Shown here one piece after another: positions 27,810 through 36,814 of a DNA stretch of 45,762 bases. Made by a program: the position numbers and the translations under genes. The stretch is from an uncultured bacterium (GTDB lineage: Bacteria; Planctomycetota; UBA1135; GCA-002686595), in NCBI GenBank assembly GCA_937910685.1, contig CALEMP010000042.1:1-45762 (forward strand), read 5' to 3'. Numbering within the stretch: position 1 is the first letter of the stretch; every line of letters starts with the position of its first letter. The notes beneath the pieces were generated by a model. That model was given only the letters and a program-made list of their open reading frames with translations. It did no database searches and was not told the DNA's origin.

Positions 27810-29171
27810 TCAGTCGAGGGATTTGACCTCGTGACGCACCCAAAGCCCCGCGCCATGGCGTTGGGCTCCGAAACCGAGGGCTCCACCCATGGGTCGCCCT
27901 GTCAGTTCCACAGACTCCAGGGAAACCCCGTTGACCACCACGAAGAGGCGCTCGTCCTTGACTTCGATTGCGAAACTGGTGGGATCAAAGAGCCGCACGG
28001 GCACATTTAGATTGCGGGCCAACTGATTGAAGGTTTCCTTTTCCGGGTCATACATGAAAATCGTGACCCCGTCGTTTTGAGTGATGGCCACGGAAAGGTA
28101 GCTCTCCCCGTCGAGACCGAAAAACACGTTCATTTGGCTCGTTCCCCGGGAGCCCGGGAAGAGCATCACATCCCCTTCGATACGATAACTCGTGAAGCCC
28201 ACAGGCTGGGACTCAAAGCAAACCGCGTTGGCACCTTGGCGCGGGACCTGAAAGAAGCCATAGGACGTGCTCACCATCGCCGGTGAGCGCTCATCCCAGG
28301 GATACTCGAGTTCGCCCAGATAGGCTTCCAGTACAGAGGACCCCTGATCGCCAAAGCGTCCCCGTAAAAGAGCCAATGTCGCTTCCCGGGTGGACGCATC
28401 ACCACCGACTTGAGCCAAGATTGCTGGCCCACCCTCTTGCAGGACCAACCACTCGATAGCCAAGTGACAAAGGGACCCTTGGGCTTCGCTGATCTCTGAC
28501 TGCAGGCTGGGGAACCGGGGCAGCTCGCCGGGAGGAACCCCGCGCAGATTCGCGCGCTCGCGACAGAGGTTCGGTTCCTGATTCCCCTTACCGGAAAACC
28601 CGCCGGCAACCATCGTCTGCTGGGCGGACCAAAGGCTCAAACCCTCAAACAACCAGGGGGCCTGTTCCGCCAATTGCGGAAGCCGTGCACTCAAGCCCAT
28701 GCGTACCATTTCTTCGCAAGCAAGACGCAGGCTGCTCGGGGGCAATCCAAACACCTCGTGCACCCGGTCGGACAAGACGGGAGCCACAGTCACCAGGGCG
28801 AAGCCGCTGGAAAGATCGCTATGGGAGGCTTCCTCCCCCGGTACCTCGCCGGTCAAGCCACGCACGGCCTGAACAAAGGCGCGCCGCCCGTTGTGCAACT
28901 CAAGGGTTAAGGGCGGATCGCAAACCACTAGGGGCAAACCCAAAGCCTCTTGGGCCCGGAGCCACGCGTCACTGGCCAGGGCGCTGACCTGTTGGGCCAG
29001 TCCCTCCTGATTGCGCTCGGAATGCCACTGGGTGATGACCGTCAGGCCGGGAATCTTGTGCACGTGATACCCAAGGACCGGGTCTTCGTCTTGCACAGGA
29101 ATCAAGGTTGAGGGAGCCAGGCTAAGCAAGAGAGCCAGGCCAGGGAGGTGCAGAAGGGGGAGATGCAGCAT
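27810..29171 (-). CDS. Exported peptidase-MA-like protein without catalytic histidines, plus C-terminal beta domain
   Basis: The 453 residues begin with a hydrophobic signal (MLHLPLLHLPGLALLLSLAP). Residues about 30-290 resemble the peptidase-MA/gluzincin layout: a domain ending in a helix where HExxH would stand, then APWLFEGLSLW, the usual downstream 'WLxEGLA' segment holding the third zinc ligand. Here the first helix reads RLACEEMVRMGL (149-160): the glutamate (Glu153) survives but both histidines are replaced (Cys152 at the first), so zinc catalysis is unlikely. The last roughly 160 residues look like a concanavalin-type beta sandwich (SYRIEGDVMLFPG, GALGFGAQRHGAGLWV), common in secreted glycan- or protein-binding modules. 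I infer a non-enzymatic binding role. Convergent with xerD. Confidence 0.7.
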   Translation of the reverse strand: MLHLPLLHLPGLALLLSLAPSTLIPVQDEDPVLGYHVHKIPGLTVITQWHSERNQEGLAQQVSALASDAWLRAQEALGLPLVVCDPPLTLELHNGRRAFVQAVRGLTGEVPGEEASHSDLSSGFALVTVAPVLSDRVHEVFGLPPSSLRLACEEMVRMGLSARLPQLAEQAPWLFEGLSLWSAQQTMVAGGFSGKGNQEPNLCRERANLRGVPPGELPRFPSLQSEISEAQGSLCHLAIEWLVLQEGGPAILAQVGGDASTREATLALLRGRFGDQGSSVLEAYLGELEYPWDERSPAMVSTSYGFFQVPRQGANAVCFESQPVGFTSYRIEGDVMLFPGSRGTSQMNVFFGLDGESYLSVAITQNDGVTIFMYDPEKETFNQLARNLNVPVRLFDPTSFAIEVKDERLFVVVNGVSLESVELTGRPMGGALGFGAQRHGAGLWVRHEVKSLD

Positions 29172-29290
29172 GTCAGCGTCATACGCCAGGGGTTTGTCAA
29201 CGGTTGGAACCGTCTTGGCAAGATCGGAGCCGGGACCCCAGGATCGTGAACAGATTAGCGATTAGGAGCGGCCCATGCCCCATCGGGAGA

Positions 29291-31129
29291 TCAATCCCGG
29301 CCAGCCAAATGATCCACAATGCCCCGGGCCAGGCTGGCGGAAATGCCGTCTAGGGCAGCCAACTCCTCCACACTGGCGCCGCGCACTCCCTGCAGGGAGC
29401 CAAAAGTACGCAGCAGAAGTTTGCGCCGGGCCTCGCCGACTCCCGGAATGGCGTCTAAACCACTTTTAATGCGGCCGCGCTCCTTGCGGTGGTAGGTGAT
29501 GGCAAAGCGATGGGCTTCATCCCGCACCCGTTCGAGCAGGTGCCGCGCCGGGGAGCCCTTGACTAACTCCAGGGGTGCGGCTGCCCCTGGCAAGAACAAG
29601 CGCTCTTCGCTGGCCTCCTTCATGCGGCCCTTCACATGACGCTCCGAGCGCGCCTTGGCTAGGGACACCACGCCGACCCTAAAGGCCCCCACCTCCGCCC
29701 GCGCTTCCAACGCTTTCTCCAACTGGCCGAGTCCCCCATCGATCACCACTAGGTCGGGCAGGTCATCCTCGCGCAGGCCGCGCTGCAAAGAACGCAAGAC
29801 CGCCTCTCGCATGGATGCAAAATCATCCTGTCCGTCCACCCCGCGGATCTTGAAGCGCCGATAGCCCGCCCGATCCGGATGGCCCCGCCGAAAGCGCACC
29901 CGGCTGGCGACCACATGGGTGCCCTGCAGATTCGAGATATCAAAGCAATCGATCACCTCGGCTCCTTGCTCTAGGTCCAAAAGTCGCACCAAATCATCGA
30001 GGCCTTCCTGCTCTCGCTTGGCGGTGGCATCGTGGCGCTCCAAACTACTGCGTGCGTTTTCCCCGGCCATGTCCAAGGTGCGCTGTTTGTCCCCGGCCTT
30101 GGGGACCGTCAAGCGCACCTGACTGCCAAAAACTTCACTCAACAGTTCCGCCTCGGCCGGCTGCAAGGCGAGCACGATTTCTTTAGGCAATGCCCGCCGC
30201 TTGTCCCCGTACAAAGCGGTCAATACCTGGTGCATCATTTCGTCGTCGGGTAAAACCGAACGGAAGAGGTGGCTGCGACTCTCGGCCATACGGCCCTCCC
30301 GGAATGACAAGCGATGCACGGCGGTTTGGCCCGCAGTGCGAGCGAAAGCGATGAAGTCCCGGGGCACTTGATCCCGGGGGCGCACGCCCTGGCCCTCAAT
30401 GGTGCGCCGCAGGGCTCCCATTCGATCCCGCCAGTGGGCTGCCCGTTCGTACTCCAACTGCTCGGAGGCACGCTGCATCCGTTGCTCCAGATCTCGCTCT
30501 AATTCCCCCGTGTCCCCGGACAAGATCCCGATGGCCTGGGTCACCAACTCGCCGTATTGCTGCTCGTCGATTTTGTTGACACAGGGCGCGCTGCACAATT
30601 CCAATTGATGCTTGATGCAGGGCCTCGATCGTCCGTTGAGTTCATAGTCAGGGCAATCCCGCAGGGGAACCAACCGATGGAGATCCGCCAGGGTCTGACG
30701 CACGGCTCGGGAGGAAGTGAAGGGCCCAAAGAAACGACTGCGCCCGGGGCCCTTGCGCTCATCGGGCTTGTGGGCGCGCACAAATTTCAAGCGTGGGTAC
30801 CTCTCCCCAAGGTCGAGGCGCAGCATCAGGAACGATTTGTCATCCTTGAGGCGCAGATTATGGACCGGTTGATGCTGCTTGATCAGGGTGTCTTCCAGCA
30901 ACAGGGCCTCGGTTTCCGTGCGGGTGACAATGGTCTCCACCCCCGCCGCATCAACCCCTAGGGAAGCGATGTTCGGCCGCCCATCTGCTCCAGGTCTCTG
31001 GTAGGTGGCCAGCCGTGCGCGCAGGTCTCGGGCCTTGCCCACATACAGCACGGTGCCCTCGGCGTCCCGGAACAGGTAGACCCCGGGCCGGGTGGGAACA
31101 TCGCGTAGGGACCAGCGGGGAGAACTCAT
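29291..31129 (-). CDS. uvrC: UvrABC excinuclease subunit C
   Basis: Makes both incisions flanking bulky DNA lesions in nucleotide excision repair. The 612-residue length is typical. The N-terminal GIY-YIG nuclease is seen in GVYLF (16-20), YVG (29-31) and KARDLRARL (Arg38). A UvrB-binding UVR segment follows around residues 205-240. The C-terminal RNase H-like nuclease includes DCFDISNLQGTHVVAS, DLVVIDGGLGQLEKAL and RDEAHRFAITYHR, which carry its acidic and histidine catalytic residues. Two helix-hairpin-helix motifs close the protein (LDAIPGVGEARRKLLL and LAALDGISASLARGIV). uvrA and uvrB are not nearby, as is usual. No good Shine-Dalgarno lies before ATG 31129. Confidence 0.97.
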   Translation of the reverse strand: MSSPRWSLRDVPTRPGVYLFRDAEGTVLYVGKARDLRARLATYQRPGADGRPNIASLGVDAAGVETIVTRTETEALLLEDTLIKQHQPVHNLRLKDDKSFLMLRLDLGERYPRLKFVRAHKPDERKGPGRSRFFGPFTSSRAVRQTLADLHRLVPLRDCPDYELNGRSRPCIKHQLELCSAPCVNKIDEQQYGELVTQAIGILSGDTGELERDLEQRMQRASEQLEYERAAHWRDRMGALRRTIEGQGVRPRDQVPRDFIAFARTAGQTAVHRLSFREGRMAESRSHLFRSVLPDDEMMHQVLTALYGDKRRALPKEIVLALQPAEAELLSEVFGSQVRLTVPKAGDKQRTLDMAGENARSSLERHDATAKREQEGLDDLVRLLDLEQGAEVIDCFDISNLQGTHVVASRVRFRRGHPDRAGYRRFKIRGVDGQDDFASMREAVLRSLQRGLREDDLPDLVVIDGGLGQLEKALEARAEVGAFRVGVVSLAKARSERHVKGRMKEASEERLFLPGAAAPLELVKGSPARHLLERVRDEAHRFAITYHRKERGRIKSGLDAIPGVGEARRKLLLRTFGSLQGVRGASVEELAALDGISASLARGIVDHLAGRD

Positions 31130-31276
31130 GCGGAATTGGGCTGGGACACACCATACCCAACAGGTGGGTTGATTCCCCGATCAGGGACCCACACTTGAGT
31201 CACTCCCGGACCAGAGAGCAAGCCCACGAAAGCAGACAGCCGGTATCGATTGACCAGGGAAATAAACCTATCCACC

Positions 31277-32416
31277 CTATGGCCCCATCAATCGCTTCAG
31301 GGCGCCACTCTCCTCCAAGTGCTCAAAGCACTTCTGTGCAATCAACTTGTGCTGACTTACGGAGGGGTGCAGATTGAAGCGCGAGACCACTAGGCTCGAG
31401 TGCTTGTAGACTCCCTCGCGAAATGGCTTGCCTGTTTCAGCCAGGAGCGCCTGGTCTAGGTAGGGCTGCATATCGAGCACACTGAAACCCAAATCCTCGC
31501 AGGCGGCCAGGATCTGCGAGGCATGGTTCGCCTCGTGCCCATGATCGCTGTAGGTAATGCTGGCCATGGCAAAGACCGGAATCTGGTTCCCCGCGCTGAT
31601 CTCCTTCAAACGCTCCAGGGCGCCAACCAGTGGCTTCCAACCCTGAAGTTGGTCGTAACGACCCGGTAGGTCGAAGGTCGATCCCTGCCCTTCGGCCCGT
31701 TGGGTATTCGTGTGCACCAGACCGGGTTCCGAATCAGGTTGTTGCCCACGTAGCTTTTGCCAGAGAAACGAATGCCCCAGGTCGTAGGGGTCTTGGGCCA
31801 AATTGACATATACCGGCAGCCTCTCGTCGTTGCCACACACCCCAAGCAGAATCAGATCGGGTTCCAGAGACAAGCCCTTGGCCTCCAGGGTCGCCACCTC
31901 CATGACCGTGTTGTATCCCGGCACAGCGGTGTTGATCACCCGCCAATCATGCCGTGGATAGGCCGCCAGAAGCAGAAGCCTGAGCTGCTCCAGATAGCAG
32001 TCATCCTGACCAACCCCGTGGCCGAATTGGATCGAATCCCCTAAACCGAGAATCGTGATCGTGTTGACTTCTTTGGGGATCTGGGACGCTGATCGAAAGC
32101 CCAAATGGTTGGTCCGCAATTCGTGCCCCTTGAATTTCACGCCCTGCAGGTTCGGGTGCAATTCATAGACAACCTTGGGATCGGTCCCCATGCGGATCAC
32201 ATCCCCGAAACTGGCGGGAGTGAGTTCTTGCGAGGTCCCCTCCACCGGTCTGGTCCTTCCCGCGAGAACCGCTTCAAGATTGTGGGCATTGGCCTGATGT
32301 ATCTGCCAACGACAGAAAATCTCGCCCCCCAGAATCATCAGCACGAAACCCACTAGCAGGGCCAGCAGGCGCTCCTTCCATCGGGGGGTCGGGGATTCCT
32401 CGGATGTTGCGCTCAT
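31277..32416 (-). CDS. Membrane-anchored SGNH/GDSL hydrolase-like protein
   Basis: 379 residues from ATG 32416 (a GTG at 32434 is an alternative). An N-terminal anchor (about 15-34) suggests a periplasmic enzyme. SGNH blocks are recognisable: block I LGLGDSIQFGHG (Ser128), block II NTAVPGYNT (Gly167), block III GVCGNDE (Asn196) and block V histidine His350 in NLHPS. The aspartate normally three residues before that histidine is Phe347, so the triad may be a Ser-His dyad or rewired. Such proteins often esterify or de-esterify cell-surface glycans, but the substrate cannot be named. It is followed by no close downstream partner (uvrC starts 147 bases on). Confidence 0.75.
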   Translation of the reverse strand: MSATSEESPTPRWKERLLALLVGFVLMILGGEIFCRWQIHQANAHNLEAVLAGRTRPVEGTSQELTPASFGDVIRMGTDPKVVYELHPNLQGVKFKGHELRTNHLGFRSASQIPKEVNTITILGLGDSIQFGHGVGQDDCYLEQLRLLLLAAYPRHDWRVINTAVPGYNTVMEVATLEAKGLSLEPDLILLGVCGNDERLPVYVNLAQDPYDLGHSFLWQKLRGQQPDSEPGLVHTNTQRAEGQGSTFDLPGRYDQLQGWKPLVGALERLKEISAGNQIPVFAMASITYSDHGHEANHASQILAACEDLGFSVLDMQPYLDQALLAETGKPFREGVYKHSSLVVSRFNLHPSVSQHKLIAQKCFEHLEESGALKRLMGP

Positions 32417-32537
32417 CGAGGAACACGAACCCACCCGAAATTAAGGGTCTCAAGGGGAGGGTCGATCAACATTGGGTGCGGCTTGGTTTCCGTGGTGCCT
32501 GCGCAGCATAGGTACCAGATATCGCTCCCGTCAACCC

Positions 32538-34130
32538 TTACCAGCGTGCGGGCTCGTAATCCTTCAGGAACTGCCCCCAGCAATGCACTCCCGTGTTGAA
32601 GCCCACAAAGATCGGGTCGACAATACGCGCCGCCCCGTCGATGCAGTCCAGGGGTGGAGCAAAGCGCTGCTCCTGTTCCTTCTTGACCGCCGCTTCGAAG
32701 GGATCCTCGTCGGTGACCCAGCCCGTGTCCACACTGTTCATGTGGATGCCGCTCTGAAAGAAGTCCGCCGCCGAGGTGCGGGTCATCATGTTGAGACTGG
32801 CCTTGGCCATGTTGGTGTGGGGATGGCGCGTGGTTTTGAAGGTGCGGTAGAACTGCCCCTCCATGGCGGACACATTGACCACATGCTGATCCCGAGTCCC
32901 GGTCTTGGCCATCAGGTTCTTGAGTCGAGCGTTCAGCACAAAGGGCGCGATGGCATTGACCAGCTGGACTTCGATCAACTCCACCGTGGGCACTTCGCTC
33001 AGCTCCATGCGCCAAGAATTCTTAGAGCGCAAATCGAGCTGCTGCCCGTCCCCATCGAGCATGCCCTCGGGGAAGAGCCCACGCTCCTTGTTCTCATCGA
33101 GAATATCGAGCTGGCTCATGCCCGATGCCTGGGTCAGACCCACGAGCGCCGATGGCTTCTTGTTGGATTGGACAGACAAATCAGCGGGGTCCCCTGCGCC
33201 TGGGAGTTGAACGGTTTCCTCTGCCGGTTGGGCCCCTAGATCCGCCAGCAGCTGTTCATGGCCGCGCAAAAGGTTCCGGACGGCAGGTTCCAAGTCCCCA
33301 GGTGCCTCGCCTTCCATGAGGTGCGCGCTATAGGCCGGTGGCCGGCGCACGGTTTGACAAGCGTTGTGCAGCAAGAAATCCAAACGATCAAAGGACCCAT
33401 TGATGTGCTTGGCAAAGGCTTCCACGCTGGGTGTATGGCGCAAGTCCAGGCCAAAGATGTGCAGACGGCCGCTCCAGTCCCCGTAGTCCTGCTCGGCGGC
33501 AAAGCGCCGGGCAGAGTCGCAGGGAAAGCGCGTGGTGGCGATCAACTCGACCCCCGCCCGCAGGAGCATCAACGAGGCCTCGTACCCGATCTTGACCCGC
33601 GATCCGGTGATCAGGGCCACGCGCCCGGAAAGGTCTGCAGTTTGGCTGCGCTTTTCCCAATTCAAGGTCGCGCAACTTGGGCAAAGCGCATCGTAGTGCG
33701 AGTGCAGTTCCCGGTAGGACTCCTTGCAGATATAACAGTTCGCCGGTTCCTCCAGCAAGTTCGCCGGATCCGGAGTCCCATCCTTTGGCTTCCAAGCTTG
33801 TTGTTCGAGGAGCTCTCGGTCGCGCTCGGAAACCTGCAATTCAGGGGGCGCAGTGGGGAAACGCAAGGAACGCTTAAGGGCGCGATTACTGGTGGCGTTC
33901 AGGGCCTGATCATCCTTGGCGCGAGCCTGCTGCTTGTCTTGCTTGCGGCGCTGGTTGCTAAAGGCCCGGCGCGCCAAGCGATCCGGTAGGGCAACCTTTC
34001 CCGCCGCAGCCCTCAGGCGCTTCACGAGCTCGGGATCCGCGTCATTCAGACGGTCCGCGTCCAGCAACAACCCCTCCAGATCCTGGGCCAGCTTCTCCAG
34101 GTTGGGCTGCGCCTCATCTTCGGGTTCCAT
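32538..34130 (-). CDS. Short-chain dehydrogenase/reductase-like protein with N-terminal zinc knuckle
   Basis: 530 residues from ATG 34130. Residues 1-125 are helical and charged. Two CxxC pairs (Cys132/Cys135 and Cys150/Cys153) likely bind one zinc. Residues about 168 onward are an SDR Rossmann fold: VALITGSRVKIGYEAS (nucleotide loop 175-182), LDLRHTPS, and HNAC in place of NNAG. Ser421 (VNVSAMEG) fits the catalytic serine. The usual YxxxK motif reads THTNMAK-like here: Lys443 is kept but residue 439 is Thr, not Tyr, in HPHTNMAKASLNMMTR. An insertion of about 100 residues (about 263-370) separates the two halves. The catalytic chemistry is therefore in doubt. Operon partners are not evident. 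Confidence 0.78.
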   Translation of the reverse strand: MEPEDEAQPNLEKLAQDLEGLLLDADRLNDADPELVKRLRAAAGKVALPDRLARRAFSNQRRKQDKQQARAKDDQALNATSNRALKRSLRFPTAPPELQVSERDRELLEQQAWKPKDGTPDPANLLEEPANCYICKESYRELHSHYDALCPSCATLNWEKRSQTADLSGRVALITGSRVKIGYEASLMLLRAGVELIATTRFPCDSARRFAAEQDYGDWSGRLHIFGLDLRHTPSVEAFAKHINGSFDRLDFLLHNACQTVRRPPAYSAHLMEGEAPGDLEPAVRNLLRGHEQLLADLGAQPAEETVQLPGAGDPADLSVQSNKKPSALVGLTQASGMSQLDILDENKERGLFPEGMLDGDGQQLDLRSKNSWRMELSEVPTVELIEVQLVNAIAPFVLNARLKNLMAKTGTRDQHVVNVSAMEGQFYRTFKTTRHPHTNMAKASLNMMTRTSAADFFQSGIHMNSVDTGWVTDEDPFEAAVKKEQEQRFAPPLDCIDGAARIVDPIFVGFNTGVHCWGQFLKDYEPARW

Positions 34131-34177
34131 CGCCCCATGATAATCGGCCTGGAAGGGGGAGCTGGGGGTCCATACAA

Positions 34178-34209
34178 ACAGACACCCCATCCATGGACGG
34201 GGTGTCTGT
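34178..34209 (-). terminator. Rho-independent terminator after the DEAD-box helicase gene
   Basis: An 11-bp perfect stem (34178-34188 with 34199-34209) with a 10-base loop lies about 40 bases beyond the helicase stop. On the minus strand the GC-rich stem (CAGACACCCC arm) is followed by a short T-rich run, TTTGTATG. It sits just before the SDR gene start, separating the two transcription units. Confidence 0.7.
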
Positions 34210-34246
34210 GTTCAGACCACCTGGGGCCCGGATTTTCAGCAAGCAA

Positions 34247-36415
34247 TCAGTGCTGGGGACCACGGTCCTTACGGATCATGATTTGGGGGTCGCGCGGGTC
34301 ACGTCGGCTGGCCAAGAACTCAAACCGCTGGGCCAGGTCCTCTTGCACATCAAAGGTTGCCGCATTGGGATGGATCGCAATGGAGCCAATCGATTCGCCG
34401 TTGACTTCACCACGACGGCAAACCGTAGCCAGGATGCGGCCGGGGGTTGCTCCCTGGTTCTCACCCCAGTTCACGAAGAAGCGCACGCCGCTGGAATTTT
34501 GTCCACCGTGACCGGATTGGCCACCGTAGGACGGACGCGCATTTCCGGGCCGTTGGGAGTTGCCGAAGGCACCGCGCACGGAGCCGTTGCTCGACTGGTT
34601 GCCTCCCCCAGGCGAGCTGGCGCCGCGGGGCGGCTGGTTCGTTTTTCCTCCGCCCTTGCGGGACAAGAGTGCCGCGACCACTTGCATCGGATCTCGGCTT
34701 TCCAACAACCCTGCGGCCTGGGCCAAGTGAGCCTGGGAGGGCCCGCGGGCCAAAACCGCATCCAAGTCGGCCTCGAGAGCCTTTTGGGCCCGAGCTTCCA
34801 ACTCGGCACGCACTTCCACGGGCTCGGGGGTGCGACACCAATGGAAGTCCACGCGGGCGGTGTCAAGAAGACGCATCACTCGGCGCTTGGAGTTGTGCGG
34901 CACCAAGAGAGCACTGACCCCCTCGTTGCCCGCGCGACCGGTACGGCCACTGCGGTGGGTGTAGATCTGAGCGTTGATCGGCGGGGTAGAGTGCACCACC
35001 ATGGCCACATCAGGCACGTCCAAACCACGGGCGGCAACATCCGTTGCCACCAGAACCTTGGCCTCGCCGGAACGGAAAGCCGAAAGGGTGCGGTCACGCT
35101 GGCTTTGAACCAGCTCACCGCTCAATGGCAAAGCAGTGAAGCCGTCTTTGGCCAGGCGTTCCGCCAGGTCGAGAGCTTCCATGCGGCGCTCGACAAAGAT
35201 CAAGATCCGCTCTCCTCCAGCCCGCAATAGCAGGTGGATCAGAGCGGGGTAGCGCCCGCCACGGGGCACCAAGTAGCCCTCGTGGGCAATGTTCTGGTTC
35301 GCTTCGCCCAGGGCAGTACCTTCGATGGAGAAGGGATTGGTCTGGTAACGTTCCGCGAGGCGTAGGGCTCCCGGAGGGAAGGTGGCTGAGACCATGTGGG
35401 TCCGGCGAGTGTCGGGTGTCGTGTCCAGGATGCCTTCGAGTTCTTCCCGGAAGCCCATGTCAAGCATCTGGTCCGCTTCGTCCAGCACAAGCTCGCGGAT
35501 TCCGCTGAGATCGACAGACCCACTCTTGACGTGATCGAGTAGGCGGCCCGGAGTGCCGACCAGAACGCGAGGTCCACGGGCCAGCATTTGGCGGTCGCGG
35601 AACACCGGGGTGCCCCCGGTGACCGAGGCGACGTCTGCCCCACGGATCCCCGCAAAGAGCCACTTCAGTTCCTCGCAAACTTGCATGCCTAGCTCGCGGG
35701 TGGGCACGATGATCAGAGCGCTGGGGCCTCGGGACGTGCGCTCTTCCTGAATCGCATTCGCAATCACGAATCCCAAAGCCACGGTTTTTCCGGACCCGGT
35801 TTGGGAAGAGATCTGCAAGTCGCGGCCATCAATTTGAGCAGCTAAAACCGCTTCCTGAACCGTGGTCAAAGCATCGAAGCCACGGTCAAGTAGGGGCTTC
35901 CGCAGAGCCTCGGACACAGGATTGAGCCAGCTCTTGCTGGGATCAGTTGATTCCGGCGGAGCAGACGCCTTCTGGGCAAACTCAGGCTGAACCTTCACTT
36001 CCGGAATAAACACTTGGGGAGCAGACTTAGCAGCCTTGGCAGCCTTGGCATGAACTTTTGCTTCCGGAGCAGGCGCTTCCGGGGCGGACTCAACCTGAGC
36101 CTCCTTAGGCTCCGGCGCATCGTGCTGCTGGAAGAAACCGGCACGAGCTTGCGGCGCGGCCTTTTCCTCGGGCTTCTGCACCGTATCGCCAAGGATCCCA
36201 ACCGAGGGATCGATGCCAAAGAGATCGTCCGGAGTCGATCCGGTGGGCAGAGTGCGCTCAGGAGTTCGGGATTGCTCGACTGGCGCAGCCTGGTGCTTTG
36301 TCCGGTTTCCTGCCTTGGGGCGGGTAGGAGCGGAGTGAAAGGCCTTGCTGAAGGATTTGCCAGGGGCGGGCGTAGGTACGAAGGCGTCGTCAGACGCAGA
36401 ATATTCAAAGCTCAT
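34247..36415 (-). CDS. DEAD-box RNA helicase with DbpA-type RNA-binding domain (DeaD/CsdA-like)
   Basis: ATP-dependent RNA helicase, probably for ribosome assembly or cold-shock RNA remodelling. ATG 36415 gives 722 residues; the open frame upstream is in the leader. Residues 1-160 are low-complexity, rich in Ala, Pro, Lys and Glu. The helicase core shows motif I SSQTGSGKT (203-211), Ia PTRELGMQV, Ib TPGRLLDH, II DEAD (312-315), III SAT (343-345), V ARGLDVPDV and VI HRSGRTGRAG (487-496). A Gly/Ser/Asn/Gln-rich linker (about 586-642) joins it to a C-terminal DbpA-like domain beginning VRFFVNWGENQGATPGRI, which in DbpA and CsdA binds rRNA. The long disordered N-terminus is unusual; most DeaD proteins start near the Q motif. 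Confidence 0.93.
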   Translation of the reverse strand: MSFEYSASDDAFVPTPAPGKSFSKAFHSAPTRPKAGNRTKHQAAPVEQSRTPERTLPTGSTPDDLFGIDPSVGILGDTVQKPEEKAAPQARAGFFQQHDAPEPKEAQVESAPEAPAPEAKVHAKAAKAAKSAPQVFIPEVKVQPEFAQKASAPPESTDPSKSWLNPVSEALRKPLLDRGFDALTTVQEAVLAAQIDGRDLQISSQTGSGKTVALGFVIANAIQEERTSRGPSALIIVPTRELGMQVCEELKWLFAGIRGADVASVTGGTPVFRDRQMLARGPRVLVGTPGRLLDHVKSGSVDLSGIRELVLDEADQMLDMGFREELEGILDTTPDTRRTHMVSATFPPGALRLAERYQTNPFSIEGTALGEANQNIAHEGYLVPRGGRYPALIHLLLRAGGERILIFVERRMEALDLAERLAKDGFTALPLSGELVQSQRDRTLSAFRSGEAKVLVATDVAARGLDVPDVAMVVHSTPPINAQIYTHRSGRTGRAGNEGVSALLVPHNSKRRVMRLLDTARVDFHWCRTPEPVEVRAELEARAQKALEADLDAVLARGPSQAHLAQAAGLLESRDPMQVVAALLSRKGGGKTNQPPRGASSPGGGNQSSNGSVRGAFGNSQRPGNARPSYGGQSGHGGQNSSGVRFFVNWGENQGATPGRILATVCRRGEVNGESIGSIAIHPNAATFDVQEDLAQRFEFLASRRDPRDPQIMIRKDRGPQH

Positions 36416-36428
36416 GGGGGTCCACACA

Positions 36429-36471
36429 GGGCCGTTGGGCCCAGTATCTAGTGACAAGCAGCCGAAGCTGC
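36429..36471 (-). promoter_or_regulatory. Two hairpins in the helicase leader
   Basis: On the minus strand, a GCAGC/GCTGC stem closed by a TTCG tetraloop (36458-36471) is followed by a GGGCC/GGCCC stem with a four-base loop (36429-36442), ending 13 bases before the helicase ATG. The cUUCGg loop is exceptionally stable in RNA. Cold-shock helicase messages in other bacteria have structured, autoregulated leaders; a similar role here is inference. Confidence 0.45.
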
Positions 36472-36814
36472 GAAAAAACAAATGGACCACCTAGGCCCAA
36501 TAAACCAGTTCGCTCGGCCCCACTCACACTTTGAGAGGCTTGCGCGAACCGGGCACTTTATCCGCAGGAAGCCCTCACGTGGGGCTTAAAAATGGAAAAA
36601 ATGCAAACCTACTTCAGCTTGGAAAGTTCCCTCAGCCTTGCAAATAGAGCCCTGGCCGGAACCCAAGTCGCCCCCACCGGTCAGTCTCCAACCTCTTGGG
36701 CTCGTCACTGGGCCCTTCGATAAGACAAATGGACTCCTTGTACCGCACCATTTCCCAGGGAAAACACTCCCCCTGCTGCCCTCAGACAAAGCCTCTACGT
36801 CGCCGTCCAATGCT
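36472..36814. other. Non-coding stretch between helicase leader and gdhA remnant
   Basis: About 340 bases with no convincing gene. The AT content is higher than in the flanks around 36580-36610. A small hairpin (36569-36574 with 36582-36587) is present but lacks a downstream T-run on either strand. The helicase promoter is expected here. I see no recognisable glutamate dehydrogenase sequence upstream of about 36815. Confidence 0.5.

Noticed and set aside
36569..36587. Hairpin AAGCCC/GGGCTT as a terminator
   Set aside because: Neither strand has a T-run immediately downstream of the stem.
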